DNA of 7,389 nt, taken from NCBI GenBank assembly GCA_013041975.1, contig JABDQZ010000384.1, positions 1-7,389 on the forward strand. Reading direction: 5' to 3'. The notes beneath the pieces are model-generated. The model did not search any database. It was not told the DNA's origin and saw nothing but the letters and a program-made list of their open reading frames with translations. The position numbers were made by a program, and so were the translations under genes. This DNA is from Gammaproteobacteria bacterium (GTDB lineage Bacteria; Pseudomonadota; Gammaproteobacteria; Chromatiales; Chromatiaceae). Below, piece after piece: positions 1-7,088 of this stretch. How positions within the stretch are numbered: position 1 is the first letter of the stretch; each line of letters opens with the position of its first letter.

Positions 1-1
1 G

Positions 2-53
2 CCTAAGGGATGTATCTACTGCGTCCCTGAAAAACAGTAACTGGCAGGACTGA
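2..53 (+). other. Left-edge fragment, possible 3' end of an upstream plus-strand gene
   Basis: The first 81 bases carry no complete gene. Two plus-strand frames are open from the edge and then stop. One ends in residues PKGCIYCVPEKQ with TAA at 38-40. The other ends in LRDVSTASLKNSNWQD with TGA at 51-53. Either could be the tail of a gene converging on efp, but both are too short to identify, and a minus-strand frame is also open here. A weak 5-bp stem (AGGGA at about 7-11 with TCCCT at about 25-29) has no T-tract, so no terminator is called. Confidence 0.2.
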
Positions 54-81
54 GATATCGAAATATTACAAATGCCTGAAA

Positions 82-654
82 TCAATCATCCTTTGCCCGG
101 GAAACATATTCCCCCGTACGGGTATCAACTTTAATCACTTCACCAATCTGCACAAACAACGGCACACGAACTACAGCACCGGTTTCAAGCGTTGCCGGCT
201 TGCCACCACCACCGGAAGTATCCCCTTTCAGACCAGGATCAGTCTCAGTAATCTCCAGGGTAACAAAGTTGGGTGCTTCAACACTCAAAGGAGAGCCATT
301 CCACAACACTACGGTACAAACATCTTGATCTTTCAACCACTTGATAGCATCTTCAACCGCATTCTTATCTGCCTGGTACTGCTCAAAGGTGTCTTTATCC
401 ATGAAATGCCAGAACTCACCATCATTGTAGAGATACTGCAATTCCACCTCTATCACATCCGCAGCATCAACCGATTCACCGGATTTGAACGTTTTTTCCA
501 GCACACGGCCAGTTTTCAGGTTTCTGATCTTGACCCGGTTAAAGGCCTGTCCCTTGCCAGGTTTCACAAATTCATTATCGATGATCGAACATGGATCACC
601 ATCAAGCATAATTTTAAGACCACCCCTGAACTCATTGGTGTTATAACTAGCCAT
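82..654 (-). CDS. efp: Translation elongation factor P (EF-P)
   Basis: EF-P binds the ribosome between the P and E sites and speeds peptide-bond formation at polyproline stretches. The 190-residue protein has the usual bacterial length and follows the E. coli protein closely from end to end. The KOW-like N-terminal domain (about 1-65) carries the modification loop VKPGKGQAF, with Lys34 as the residue that receives beta-lysine. The two OB-like domains follow, with the conserved YLYNDGEFWHFMD (about 75-87), the DPGLKGDT block (about 139-146) and the C-terminal GEVIKVDTRTGEYVSR signature. The ATG start is supported by a GAGGA ribosome site four bases upstream. It is divergent from epmB, whose product makes the beta-lysine donor. 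This is the EpmA/EpmB-type EF-P, with Lys at the loop tip, not the Arg32/EarP rhamnosylated type. EpmA is not in the window. Confidence 0.98.
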   Translation of the reverse strand: MASYNTNEFRGGLKIMLDGDPCSIIDNEFVKPGKGQAFNRVKIRNLKTGRVLEKTFKSGESVDAADVIEVELQYLYNDGEFWHFMDKDTFEQYQADKNAVEDAIKWLKDQDVCTVVLWNGSPLSVEAPNFVTLEITETDPGLKGDTSGGGGKPATLETGAVVRVPLFVQIGEVIKVDTRTGEYVSRAKDD

Positions 655-658
655 AATT

Positions 659-663
659 TCCTC
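659..663 (-). promoter_or_regulatory. Ribosome binding site of efp
   Basis: On the minus strand the sequence reads GAGGA, then AATT, then ATG. This is a good Shine-Dalgarno match four bases before the efp start. It is the clearest ribosome site in the window and fixes the EF-P start at the family's conserved MASY-type N-terminus. Confidence 0.8.
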
Positions 664-691
664 AACACAAAATGCAAAACAATAACCCGAA

Positions 692-1723
692 ATGATACCG
701 CTTTCTACAACAAAGGTGCAGACTATTTCCTGGCAACAGCAACTGGCTCAGGCCATTACAGATCCGGCTGAACTGGTGAAGATACTGGAGCTTCCGCAGA
801 AACTGGCTTCAGAAGCATTACAGGCTATACCTTCATTTTCCTTAAAGGTGACACGAGACTATCTGTCATGTATTGAAAAAGGTGAAATCAATGACCCGTT
901 ACTCAGACAAATACTGCCAGCCGTAGAAGAAACCCGGCAACAGCAAGGCTTCGTGCATGACCCTGTGGGCGACATGAACGCTTCACCAGTTCCCGGGCTA
1001 ATCCATAAATATCATGGCAGAGTATTACTCATCACTACTCCGGCCTGCGCCGTTCATTGTCGATACTGCTTCAGAAGACATTACCCCTATCAGAATTCAA
1101 GTGCGCACCGGGGAAATTTTGATGGGGCACTGGAACTGATCGCCAGGGACAAAACTATTCATGAAATAATCCTCAGTGGCGGTGACCCGTTAACCCTGTC
1201 TGATGAGCGTTTAAAAGCGCTGATCAGAAAAATTGAAGACATTGAGCATGTTTCCACTTTGAGAATTCACAGCCGTTTGCCTGTCATCCTTCCTGACCGC
1301 ATCACTGTTTCCCTGGCTGAAATGCTCGACCAAAGCAGGCTTAACGCTGTTCTGGTCATTCACTGCAATCACCCGAATGAAATCTCGGAAAAAGTATCAA
1401 ACTGTTTTGAGTCTCTTCGAGCAAAAAACATTACCCTGTTAAACCAAAGCGTGTTGCTTAAAAACATCAACACCAATGCTAACGTCCTGATTGAGTTAAG
1501 CCACAAACTTTTCTCTGCAGGGGTGTTACCTTATTACCTGCATACACTTGACCCGGTTGTTGGCGCTTCTCATTTTTATATCGATGACAAAATGGCGGTA
1601 AATTTACATAAAACAGTCAGCGAAAAACTGCCCGGTTACCTGGTGCCTAAACTGGTTCGTGAAATTGCCGGTTTCCCCTTCAAACAGGATGCCAGACTAT
1701 TACAAAACTCTTCTGCGAATTAA
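692..1723 (+). CDS. epmB: EF-P (R)-beta-lysylation protein EpmB, lysine 2,3-aminomutase-like
   Basis: EpmB is a radical-SAM, PLP-dependent enzyme that converts (S)-alpha-lysine to (R)-beta-lysine, which EpmA then attaches to EF-P. The 343-residue length matches E. coli EpmB (YjeK, about 342). The cluster motif CxxxCxxC is intact (Cys119, Cys123, Cys126, in ACAVHCRYCFRRH). It is followed by SGGDPL (162-167), RIHSRLPVILPDRIT (191-205), LLNQSVLLK (249-257) and PYYLHTLD (280-287). Alignment by eye with E. coli places the PLP lysine at Lys331, after the GYLVPKLVREIAG block. The ATG at 692 is the first usable start, because an in-frame TAA lies at 683-685. No clear Shine-Dalgarno precedes it; GTG at 716 is a weaker alternative. 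The divergent placement next to its substrate's gene, efp, supports the call. Confidence 0.96.
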   Translation: MIPLSTTKVQTISWQQQLAQAITDPAELVKILELPQKLASEALQAIPSFSLKVTRDYLSCIEKGEINDPLLRQILPAVEETRQQQGFVHDPVGDMNASPVPGLIHKYHGRVLLITTPACAVHCRYCFRRHYPYQNSSAHRGNFDGALELIARDKTIHEIILSGGDPLTLSDERLKALIRKIEDIEHVSTLRIHSRLPVILPDRITVSLAEMLDQSRLNAVLVIHCNHPNEISEKVSNCFESLRAKNITLLNQSVLLKNINTNANVLIELSHKLFSAGVLPYYLHTLDPVVGASHFYIDDKMAVNLHKTVSEKLPGYLVPKLVREIAGFPFKQDARLLQNSSAN

Positions 1724-1793
1724 CAAATATTACTAAAGAAACCCATAACTTAGCCGCTAATAAGCAAAACCGGCAGTAAAAATCTTAAAAACT

Positions 1794-3590
1794 ATGTCAC
1801 AAACATCTGAAACAAGGGTCGATTACCCCTTTGCAGGCATTAAACTTCCTGAAAAGAACCATCAAAAAGACAGTTTTTTTCACAATAGTGCCAATGTTGA
1901 AAAATGGATTGATTCGCTGCCTCTTGCCAGCCCGATCGAGTGCGCCAAACTGATTTTTCAGAATCTGTTTGAAATGAACCGCATTAACCTGGAACCCAAT
2001 CAACGCATACGGGCTTTGGAGCTAATATCTGAAACCGTCGAAAATGTGACCAATAACCTGAAATCCAGATTCTCTTCCACAGCATTCCCGCTTCTGGAAA
2101 AGAATCACAAAATTGCCTTGCTGACACGCGAAATCTGCAAAGAAATGGCTATCGGCTACAAATCAGCCGTTGCCGACCAGATACAGACAGGAAGTGTCAA
2201 AAGCAACCAGCAACCGCATATTATCGCTATCCACCGGGTCATCCATTTCCTCACCAAAGTTCTGTATTTCTCCTACCTGATTTACGAGGCACATCCGGCC
2301 AAAACATGGCATGAATTACACTTGATCTTCACCTACAGCTCGATCAACAAATTTGACCGGGTACCTGTCGAAAATATCATTAGCACGTCCGAACAGACTT
2401 TTACTGCGAAACATTTATATATCAAGGCACTGTTAATGGCTGCGGCATCGCCCTATCAGTTACGGCAGCGTGAAATGGAGGTTTTGTTTCAGCAACTCGA
2501 CCAGTTCCTGCTGGTGGCAAAACTTTCGGTCACTAATGCCAGTGAGGAGCTTGCTTTTGGTTTCATCGTCAACCTGCATACCGACAAACCACCGGTACAC
2601 GTTTCCTCTTCTGACAAGCGGCCCAGCAAACAGTTTTTCCTACTCGATACCCGTCCGATTATGGAAATTATCCAGCTCAGCCTTACAAGCCAGGCTGCTG
2701 ACGAAGATAAACTGCCTGAACTGACCACACACCTTAAACTGCTGTTACTTAAAAACTGGGGGCATTCACCACAACGCCACTACGTAAGAACGCAGTTGAA
2801 TTTCGACCTCGACATAGCAGTCGGCCTGAATGAAATTCACCAGCTTATTGTTTCAGCAAATGAAAACAACACAAAAAAAAGCCTGTATCTCGGCCCTTCC
2901 GATTCACTGGGTAACTCTAACGAAACTCTGCAACGTTCCAGCCTTTTTCTTTCAGAAGAAGAGGATAAAACACATTCAGTTCTTAGCTTAAAAAATTACA
3001 ATGAAGGCCCTGCCGAGAATGGCACATTTCTGTCCACACAAAAAATCGAACGTGATTTGCAGATTAATGGCGACGAACTGATAGCCCCTCAACAAAATGC
3101 CAGAAAAGAAAAAACCCATCCATGTAGAACTGTCAATGAAAGTAGTGGTGGCTACTGTATAGACTGGCCATTTGATGCATCTCTTAAAATACGGGTTGGA
3201 GAGCTGATCGGTATTCAGTCCAATTCGCAGGCCGTGGAATTTGGCCTTGCAATAGCGCGCTGGATAAAGTGTTTACCCGAAAATCGCATACTGGTTGGCC
3301 TGGAAATCATTTCACACACCAGTAGCAGCACCAAAGTTCGTCTCGACAAGATAGTACCCAAGCACAAAGGCATCACTTTTTTTCCAGCCCTATCGATGGA
3401 AAAACGTGCCGAAGAAACCCGTTATCTGATTGTACCTTCGGATATGTTTAATGAAGGAGATACACTTATTCAGAAAGATGATCACGATAATGAAGAAAGA
3501 ACAAAATTGATTAGTCTGGTTGAGTCTACTGGCTTGTTCAGTCAATATAAAATCACCCCGGTTGCCGCAATGAAATCCCGGGAAGCCTGA
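1794..3590 (+). CDS. Helical protein with a split PilZ-like C-terminal domain, partner of FimX
   Basis: The 598-residue soluble protein has no signal peptide or membrane segment. Residues about 33-245 look mostly helical, with family-like blocks such as KWIDSLPL, AIGYKSAV, AIHRVIHFL, TWHELHLIF and ALLMAAASPYQL. Residues about 325-600 carry pieces of a PilZ c-di-GMP-binding domain: an RxxxR motif (Arg328-Arg332, RHYVR) leading into a strand (LNFDLDIAVGL), and much later NxSxxG (Asn448, Ser450, Gly453), followed by RVGELIGI, ARWIK and LVGLEII, the usual PilZ strand pattern. A polar, low-complexity segment (about 352-440) separates the two motifs. I recall this pattern from unnamed beta/gammaproteobacterial proteins, sometimes annotated PilZ-domain. 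The gene overlaps fimX by one base, so a role in c-di-GMP control of type IV pili is inferred. The ATG start lacks a clear ribosome site. c-di-GMP binding is not shown. Confidence 0.72.
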   Translation: MSQTSETRVDYPFAGIKLPEKNHQKDSFFHNSANVEKWIDSLPLASPIECAKLIFQNLFEMNRINLEPNQRIRALELISETVENVTNNLKSRFSSTAFPLLEKNHKIALLTREICKEMAIGYKSAVADQIQTGSVKSNQQPHIIAIHRVIHFLTKVLYFSYLIYEAHPAKTWHELHLIFTYSSINKFDRVPVENIISTSEQTFTAKHLYIKALLMAAASPYQLRQREMEVLFQQLDQFLLVAKLSVTNASEELAFGFIVNLHTDKPPVHVSSSDKRPSKQFFLLDTRPIMEIIQLSLTSQAADEDKLPELTTHLKLLLLKNWGHSPQRHYVRTQLNFDLDIAVGLNEIHQLIVSANENNTKKSLYLGPSDSLGNSNETLQRSSLFLSEEEDKTHSVLSLKNYNEGPAENGTFLSTQKIERDLQINGDELIAPQQNARKEKTHPCRTVNESSGGYCIDWPFDASLKIRVGELIGIQSNSQAVEFGLAIARWIKCLPENRILVGLEIISHTSSSTKVRLDKIVPKHKGITFFPALSMEKRAEETRYLIVPSDMFNEGDTLIQKDDHDNEERTKLISLVESTGLFSQYKITPVAAMKSREA

Positions 3591-3592
3591 TG
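3588..3592 (+). promoter_or_regulatory. TGATG stop/start overlap coupling the PilZ-like gene to fimX
   Basis: The TGA stop of the upstream gene (3588-3590) shares its last base with the ATG of fimX (3590-3592). A modest Shine-Dalgarno, GGAAG at 3581-3585, lies inside the upstream coding end. This arrangement usually indicates translational coupling and production of two partner proteins at matched levels. Confidence 0.8.
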
Positions 3593-5674
3593 ATTTCACT
3601 GCTCGTCGTCAGTGATAACAGCAAAATAGCCAATCAGTGGATCAGATCACTAGCTTTACAGTATTCTGAAATCAATGATAAAACTGTAATCATTGAACCA
3701 GGCTGTAATGAAATTAACCATTCCAGTCATTATGACCTGATAATTTTCCATTCAGGCACTGATGAACAGAACGATTTCTTCTTCCATTGCCTGGAAAGCG
3801 AAAAAAATATTTCGCCAATCATTATCGCCAGTGATGAAAATGCCTATACCCCTTTATTGAAAAAGTATTATCCATATGGTGCCCGGGATATTTTTCAGAC
3901 ACATGATATCGACAGGCTTCTAGTGATTGCTAGCCGAGAAATTGATACCCTAAAAACCAGTCGCCAGTTTTTTGAACTGGAAAAACGGTTTACCGAATCG
4001 GAAAACCGCTACAACAGCCTGCTGGATAGTTCCGAAGAAGCTATTGCCTATATCCAGGATGGCATGCACATGCACGTCAATCAGGCCTACATGTCAGTGT
4101 TCAGTTATACCGAGGAAGATGAACTGGCAGCCAAGCCTATAATGGACCTTGTTGCCGGTAACTACCATAATTACTTGAAACAATTTCTGAAGTCTACCGC
4201 TCAGCTTACAACTGAACATAGTATTGAAGTCGATTGTATTCGTTCTGATGATGATGTTTTCAAGGCACGTATGATTTTTTCTCCTGCTGTTTATGAAGGA
4301 GAAAATTGCTTTCAGGTACAAATCGAAAATCTCGAACTGCAAAACAAACTCAATCTTGTCAGTGATAAAGATCCACAAACCGGCCTCTATAGTCGGCACC
4401 GGTTTATGCAGGAGTTAGAAAATCGGGAAAACAGCAAAGATCCGGAAGCCTATAAATTTTCTTTACTGTATATTCTGGTTGATGGTTTTGAGGAACTAAA
4501 GACACAGTACGGATTGTTAACCAGCGATCTTATACTCAAGGAAATTTCCGGACTACTGCAAAGCCTGGTCAGGCAGGATATGATTCTTTATCGATTTGGG
4601 GATCATTCATTTACCTTGTTACTTGAGTCGGAAGATTCCCAGAAAGGAAAATACCTTGCTGAAAACCTGATTCGTTCTATCAGTCATCATGCTTACTCAC
4701 TGGTAGAAAATGTTGTTCCTCCAACCCTGAGTATTGGCTTGTCCATGCCGGATATCAGTGAACATGTTGAACAGAACCAATTCAGCAACCTTCTTCTGAA
4801 CGAGGCCTATCAGGCGTGTCGGGATATCTACGAAAATGGCGGCAATGGTTTTCTGGCATACGCAAACCTGGCAAGACATATTCAGGCAAGCGATGAAATT
4901 TCCACTATTGATGACACTGTTCATTTAAAAGAACTTATTGTCTATGCACTGGATCATGACCGCTTCAAACTGGTGTACCAGCCTATTGTAAGTATCCAGG
5001 GGGATAGTAGTGAAAATTATGCCGTCCTTGTTCGATTGCTTGACAGCGATAATGAAGAAATCCGCCCTGTTCATTTTCTAAAACAGGCTGCCCAATATGG
5101 CCTGATGAGTCGTATTGACCGCTGGGTAATAAAACAATCCATTGAAAAAATTACCCGTCAACGACGACATGGCAGTCGCATGAACTTCTTTATTCAGTTA
5201 TCTGAAAGTGCCATCCGCGATGATACGCTTTTATTATGGGTGGTTGACTGTATTCGTGAGACAAATGCAAAAGGCATCTGGTTAACTTTCCAGTTTAATT
5301 TTCCGGATATCATTGATCATATGCTGGCGGCTGAAAAGCTGATTCAGGGTCTGAAAAAAATCAACTGCAATATTGCCATTAATCAATACGAAGATAGCAA
5401 GCATACCGAGCAATTACTCAACCGTATTCCCATTGATGTTATCAAGTTGCGTTTTACCATTTTGGAAAGTATCCAGCACAACCAGCAAGACAGAGAGAAG
5501 CTTATTGAACTGAACCACTTCGCCTACGAAAACAAAATAAAAATAGTTGCAACGCGTGTAGAAGAACCTGACCTTCTCTCAGATCTATGGGAGATTGGTA
5601 TTAACTATATCCAGGGCTATTCACTCAACGAGCCGGCAACAGAAATCTGCAGCGAAGCAACAGCTCCAGCCTGA
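3590..5674 (+). CDS. fimX: FimX-like degenerate REC-PAS-GGDEF-EAL cyclic-di-GMP receptor
   Basis: The 694 residues closely match P. aeruginosa FimX (691) in size and domain order. REC-like (1-120): the phosphoacceptor position is His54 (DLIIFH) and the KP motif is lost. PAS follows a short helix (about 138-245). GGDEF (about 255-425): DPQTGLYSR is kept but the signature is GDHSF (337-341), so no cyclase activity is expected. EAL (about 445-685): the signature is Ala478-Val479-Leu480, and the DDFG-type loop is NQYED (598-602), so no phosphodiesterase activity is expected. Features typical of ligand-binding FimX EAL domains remain: YQPI, VRLL after the signature, VEEPDLLSDLW and YIQGY (673-677). 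Known FimX proteins bind c-di-GMP and promote type IV pilus assembly through PilZ/PilB-type partners. Start and coupling: the ATG shares its A with the upstream TGA, with GGAAG four bases before. The symbol rests on architecture and motifs. Confidence 0.82.
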   Translation: MISLLVVSDNSKIANQWIRSLALQYSEINDKTVIIEPGCNEINHSSHYDLIIFHSGTDEQNDFFFHCLESEKNISPIIIASDENAYTPLLKKYYPYGARDIFQTHDIDRLLVIASREIDTLKTSRQFFELEKRFTESENRYNSLLDSSEEAIAYIQDGMHMHVNQAYMSVFSYTEEDELAAKPIMDLVAGNYHNYLKQFLKSTAQLTTEHSIEVDCIRSDDDVFKARMIFSPAVYEGENCFQVQIENLELQNKLNLVSDKDPQTGLYSRHRFMQELENRENSKDPEAYKFSLLYILVDGFEELKTQYGLLTSDLILKEISGLLQSLVRQDMILYRFGDHSFTLLLESEDSQKGKYLAENLIRSISHHAYSLVENVVPPTLSIGLSMPDISEHVEQNQFSNLLLNEAYQACRDIYENGGNGFLAYANLARHIQASDEISTIDDTVHLKELIVYALDHDRFKLVYQPIVSIQGDSSENYAVLVRLLDSDNEEIRPVHFLKQAAQYGLMSRIDRWVIKQSIEKITRQRRHGSRMNFFIQLSESAIRDDTLLLWVVDCIRETNAKGIWLTFQFNFPDIIDHMLAAEKLIQGLKKINCNIAINQYEDSKHTEQLLNRIPIDVIKLRFTILESIQHNQQDREKLIELNHFAYENKIKIVATRVEEPDLLSDLWEIGINYIQGYSLNEPATEICSEATAPA

Positions 5675-5685
5675 GCAAACAGGGA

Positions 5686-6603
5686 TTAGCGGTTAGCTAT
5701 GCCATGCGGTACATGGCCGGTAGGTACATGCTGGCTGGCTGAATCACAATGCACCTTCTGGTCGTCGAAGAAAATATCTGCCTCGAAAGCATCAAGAAAC
5801 TTGCCTTTATCCATTCCCGCAAGAAACAAAGCCTCATCGATACGGATATTCCAGGCCCTTAAAGTACGTATGACTCGTTCATGTGCCGGTGCGCCTCGCG
5901 CCGTAATCAAAGCTGTTCGTATCAGAGCACTTTCGGGCGGTAGAATGGACTGAAACTGATGTAATATGGACAAAAACGGCTTGAACGGCCCACCGGAAAG
6001 TGGCGCATGTGCAGAAGCCCTTTCAGATGCCTCAAAAACTTCCAGTCCACCGGAACGGTAAACCTGTTCTGCTTCATCAGAGAAAATCACCGCATCACCA
6101 TCAAAGGCAATTCTAAGCTGACATAGATCATCGCTACCTTCACAAGCATAGCTATCCTGATTGTGTTTCGATGGAACCAGTGTGGCTGCGGCAATACCGG
6201 CTTCCAGGGCGCGACTGACATCTTCCGAATCAGCTGATAAAAACAGCTGGGCTCCCAATGCAGCGACATAAGCAAAGGGATTTTCGCCCCCGGTAAAAGC
6301 AGCCCTGGTAATGGTCAGATCATGATGCTCAATGGAATTGAAAATCCGCAAGCCTGTATCTGCCGAGTTACGTGATAACAAAATAACTTCAACCGAAGCC
6401 TTGCCATCAAGCACCTTGTTCAACCCCAGCAACTTAGTCACCAGGGCATAAGCGACACCCGGATCGAGGGGAACCTCTTCATTTTCAATCTGGTATTTAC
6501 AGTAGGCTTCTATGCCCTGCTCTTCGAAAATCTGGTGTGACTCTGTCAAATCAAACAGAGCACGTGAGGAAATGGCAACAATCAGCTTCGGGACATCTAC
6601 CAC
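5686..6603 (-). CDS. Cytosolic-type 5'-nucleotidase (PF06189 family)
   Basis: A cytoplasmic nucleotidase expected to release phosphate from nucleoside 5'-monophosphates; the preferred nucleotide cannot be told from sequence. The 305-residue protein carries the hallmarks of the family related to eukaryotic cN-I: AISSRALFDLTESH (10-23), LLSRNSADTGLRI (75-87), the metal-site motif FDGDAVIFSDEAE (167-179), GAPAHERVIRTLRAW (237-251), EALFLAGMDKG (257-267) and DIFFDDQ (276-282). The start is GTG at 6603: the frame has no ATG between it and a TAG upstream, and the N-terminus fits the family. It overlaps the upstream membrane-protein gene by 7 bases (GTGGTAG), so it is probably the second gene of an operon. 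It is convergent with fimX, with 11 bases between stops. The C-terminus repeats HVPTG/HVPHG. No link to c-di-GMP turnover is evident beyond position. Confidence 0.88.
   Translation of the reverse strand: MVDVPKLIVAISSRALFDLTESHQIFEEQGIEAYCKYQIENEEVPLDPGVAYALVTKLLGLNKVLDGKASVEVILLSRNSADTGLRIFNSIEHHDLTITRAAFTGGENPFAYVAALGAQLFLSADSEDVSRALEAGIAAATLVPSKHNQDSYACEGSDDLCQLRIAFDGDAVIFSDEAEQVYRSGGLEVFEASERASAHAPLSGGPFKPFLSILHQFQSILPPESALIRTALITARGAPAHERVIRTLRAWNIRIDEALFLAGMDKGKFLDAFEADIFFDDQKVHCDSASQHVPTGHVPHGIANR
5701..5730. repeat. Hairpin and short direct repeat at the 3' end of the nucleotidase gene
   Basis: GCCATG (5701-5706) and CATGGC (5712-5717) form a perfect 6-bp stem with a 5-base loop, just past the convergent stops. 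GGTACATG also occurs twice 15 bases apart (5708-5715 and 5723-5730). In the minus-strand protein this 15-base period encodes HVPTG then HVPHG (residues 292-301). There is no T-tract on either strand, so this is not a standard intrinsic terminator. Protein coding may explain the repeat fully. Confidence 0.35.
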
Positions 6604-7088
6604 GGCATAAATTGACTCATACGTGACATTGGACGGGCAACGCTATGATTTAAATAGGAAAAATCACGCCCAATATGATGCGTTGCATAAGTCATGGAAT
6701 TCAGAGACTTTTCCATGGATGTAATATTCGTAAGCATCGGTTCGAGCGTACCAACTTTCTGATTCATTGATTCAACACTCACCGCCATGGTGCGAACATT
6801 GGCAGATAATTGTCCCATATTGTCTGAAACTGATTGCATGTTACTCGCCAGAACTGTCATGTTGGTATCAACACTGATAGCCAGATAATGGACGTCTTTG
6901 GCAAGATTAAAAATCAGGTAAAAACCATAGGCCGCAAGGATAATGAAGGCAAACAAGGATGGATAAACGATTAATTCCCAGCGGCGAGCGCTGGATTCGA
7001 AGACCTGGGCCAGCCTGTCGTTGGAAACGGCAATCGGATGCAAATCGTCATTCAGCGCATTCTCTTCCTGGTTTGTAGTCTCGGGCAT
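6597..7088 (-). CDS. Small single-pass membrane protein with a coiled-coil-like tail, function unknown
   Basis: I do not recognise a named family. The 163-residue protein has a polar, acidic N-terminus (1-35), then RRWE and one hydrophobic segment (about 40-61, IVYPSLFAFIILAAYGFYLIF with a small break). After that comes a tail rich in Met, Ser, Asn and Val with regular hydrophobic spacing (about 64-135, such as NMQSVSDNMGQL and SVESMNQKVGTLEPML), like a long amphipathic helix or coiled coil. The Arg pair before the membrane segment predicts a cytoplasmic N-terminus and a periplasmic tail. There is no cleavable signal or lipobox. The ATG at 7088 has an AGGT about ten bases upstream. The gene overlaps the 5'-nucleotidase gene by 7 bases, so co-translation is likely and a shared role possible. 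The tail resembles chemoreceptor or DUF948-like helices only in general pattern. Confidence 0.8.
   Translation of the reverse strand: MPETTNQEENALNDDLHPIAVSNDRLAQVFESSARRWELIVYPSLFAFIILAAYGFYLIFNLAKDVHYLAISVDTNMTVLASNMQSVSDNMGQLSANVRTMAVSVESMNQKVGTLEPMLTNITSMEKSLNSMTYATHHIGRDFSYLNHSVARPMSRMSQFMPW

Noticed and set aside
325..771. 148-codon plus-strand frame antisense to efp
   Set aside because: It lies almost wholly opposite efp, which is unmistakable, and runs into epmB in another frame. It shows no recognisable protein pattern and no ribosome site.
1724..1793. Terminator or promoter in the 70-base gap after epmB
   Set aside because: GCCG (1753-1756) and CGGC (1771-1774) could pair but the loop is long, the stem only four bases and no T-run follows. 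TTACTA and TAATAA are spaced too far apart for a sigma-70 promoter.
2470..2728. Overlapping open frames on both strands inside the PilZ-like gene
   Set aside because: Both are short, rich in Ser/Leu/Arg as expected of shadow frames, and fully inside a gene whose own frame has family-like motifs.
4094..4399. 101-codon minus-strand frame inside fimX
   Set aside because: It is antisense to the PAS/GGDEF coding region, which has clear domain motifs; no ribosome site or family pattern.
3590..5674. Active diguanylate cyclase or phosphodiesterase
   Set aside because: The GGDEF signature is GDHSF and the EAL signature is AVL, with further metal-site residues changed, so catalysis is not expected.
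5699..5953. 84-codon plus-strand frame antisense to the nucleotidase
   Set aside because: It mirrors the conserved C-terminal nucleotidase motifs and has no independent support.
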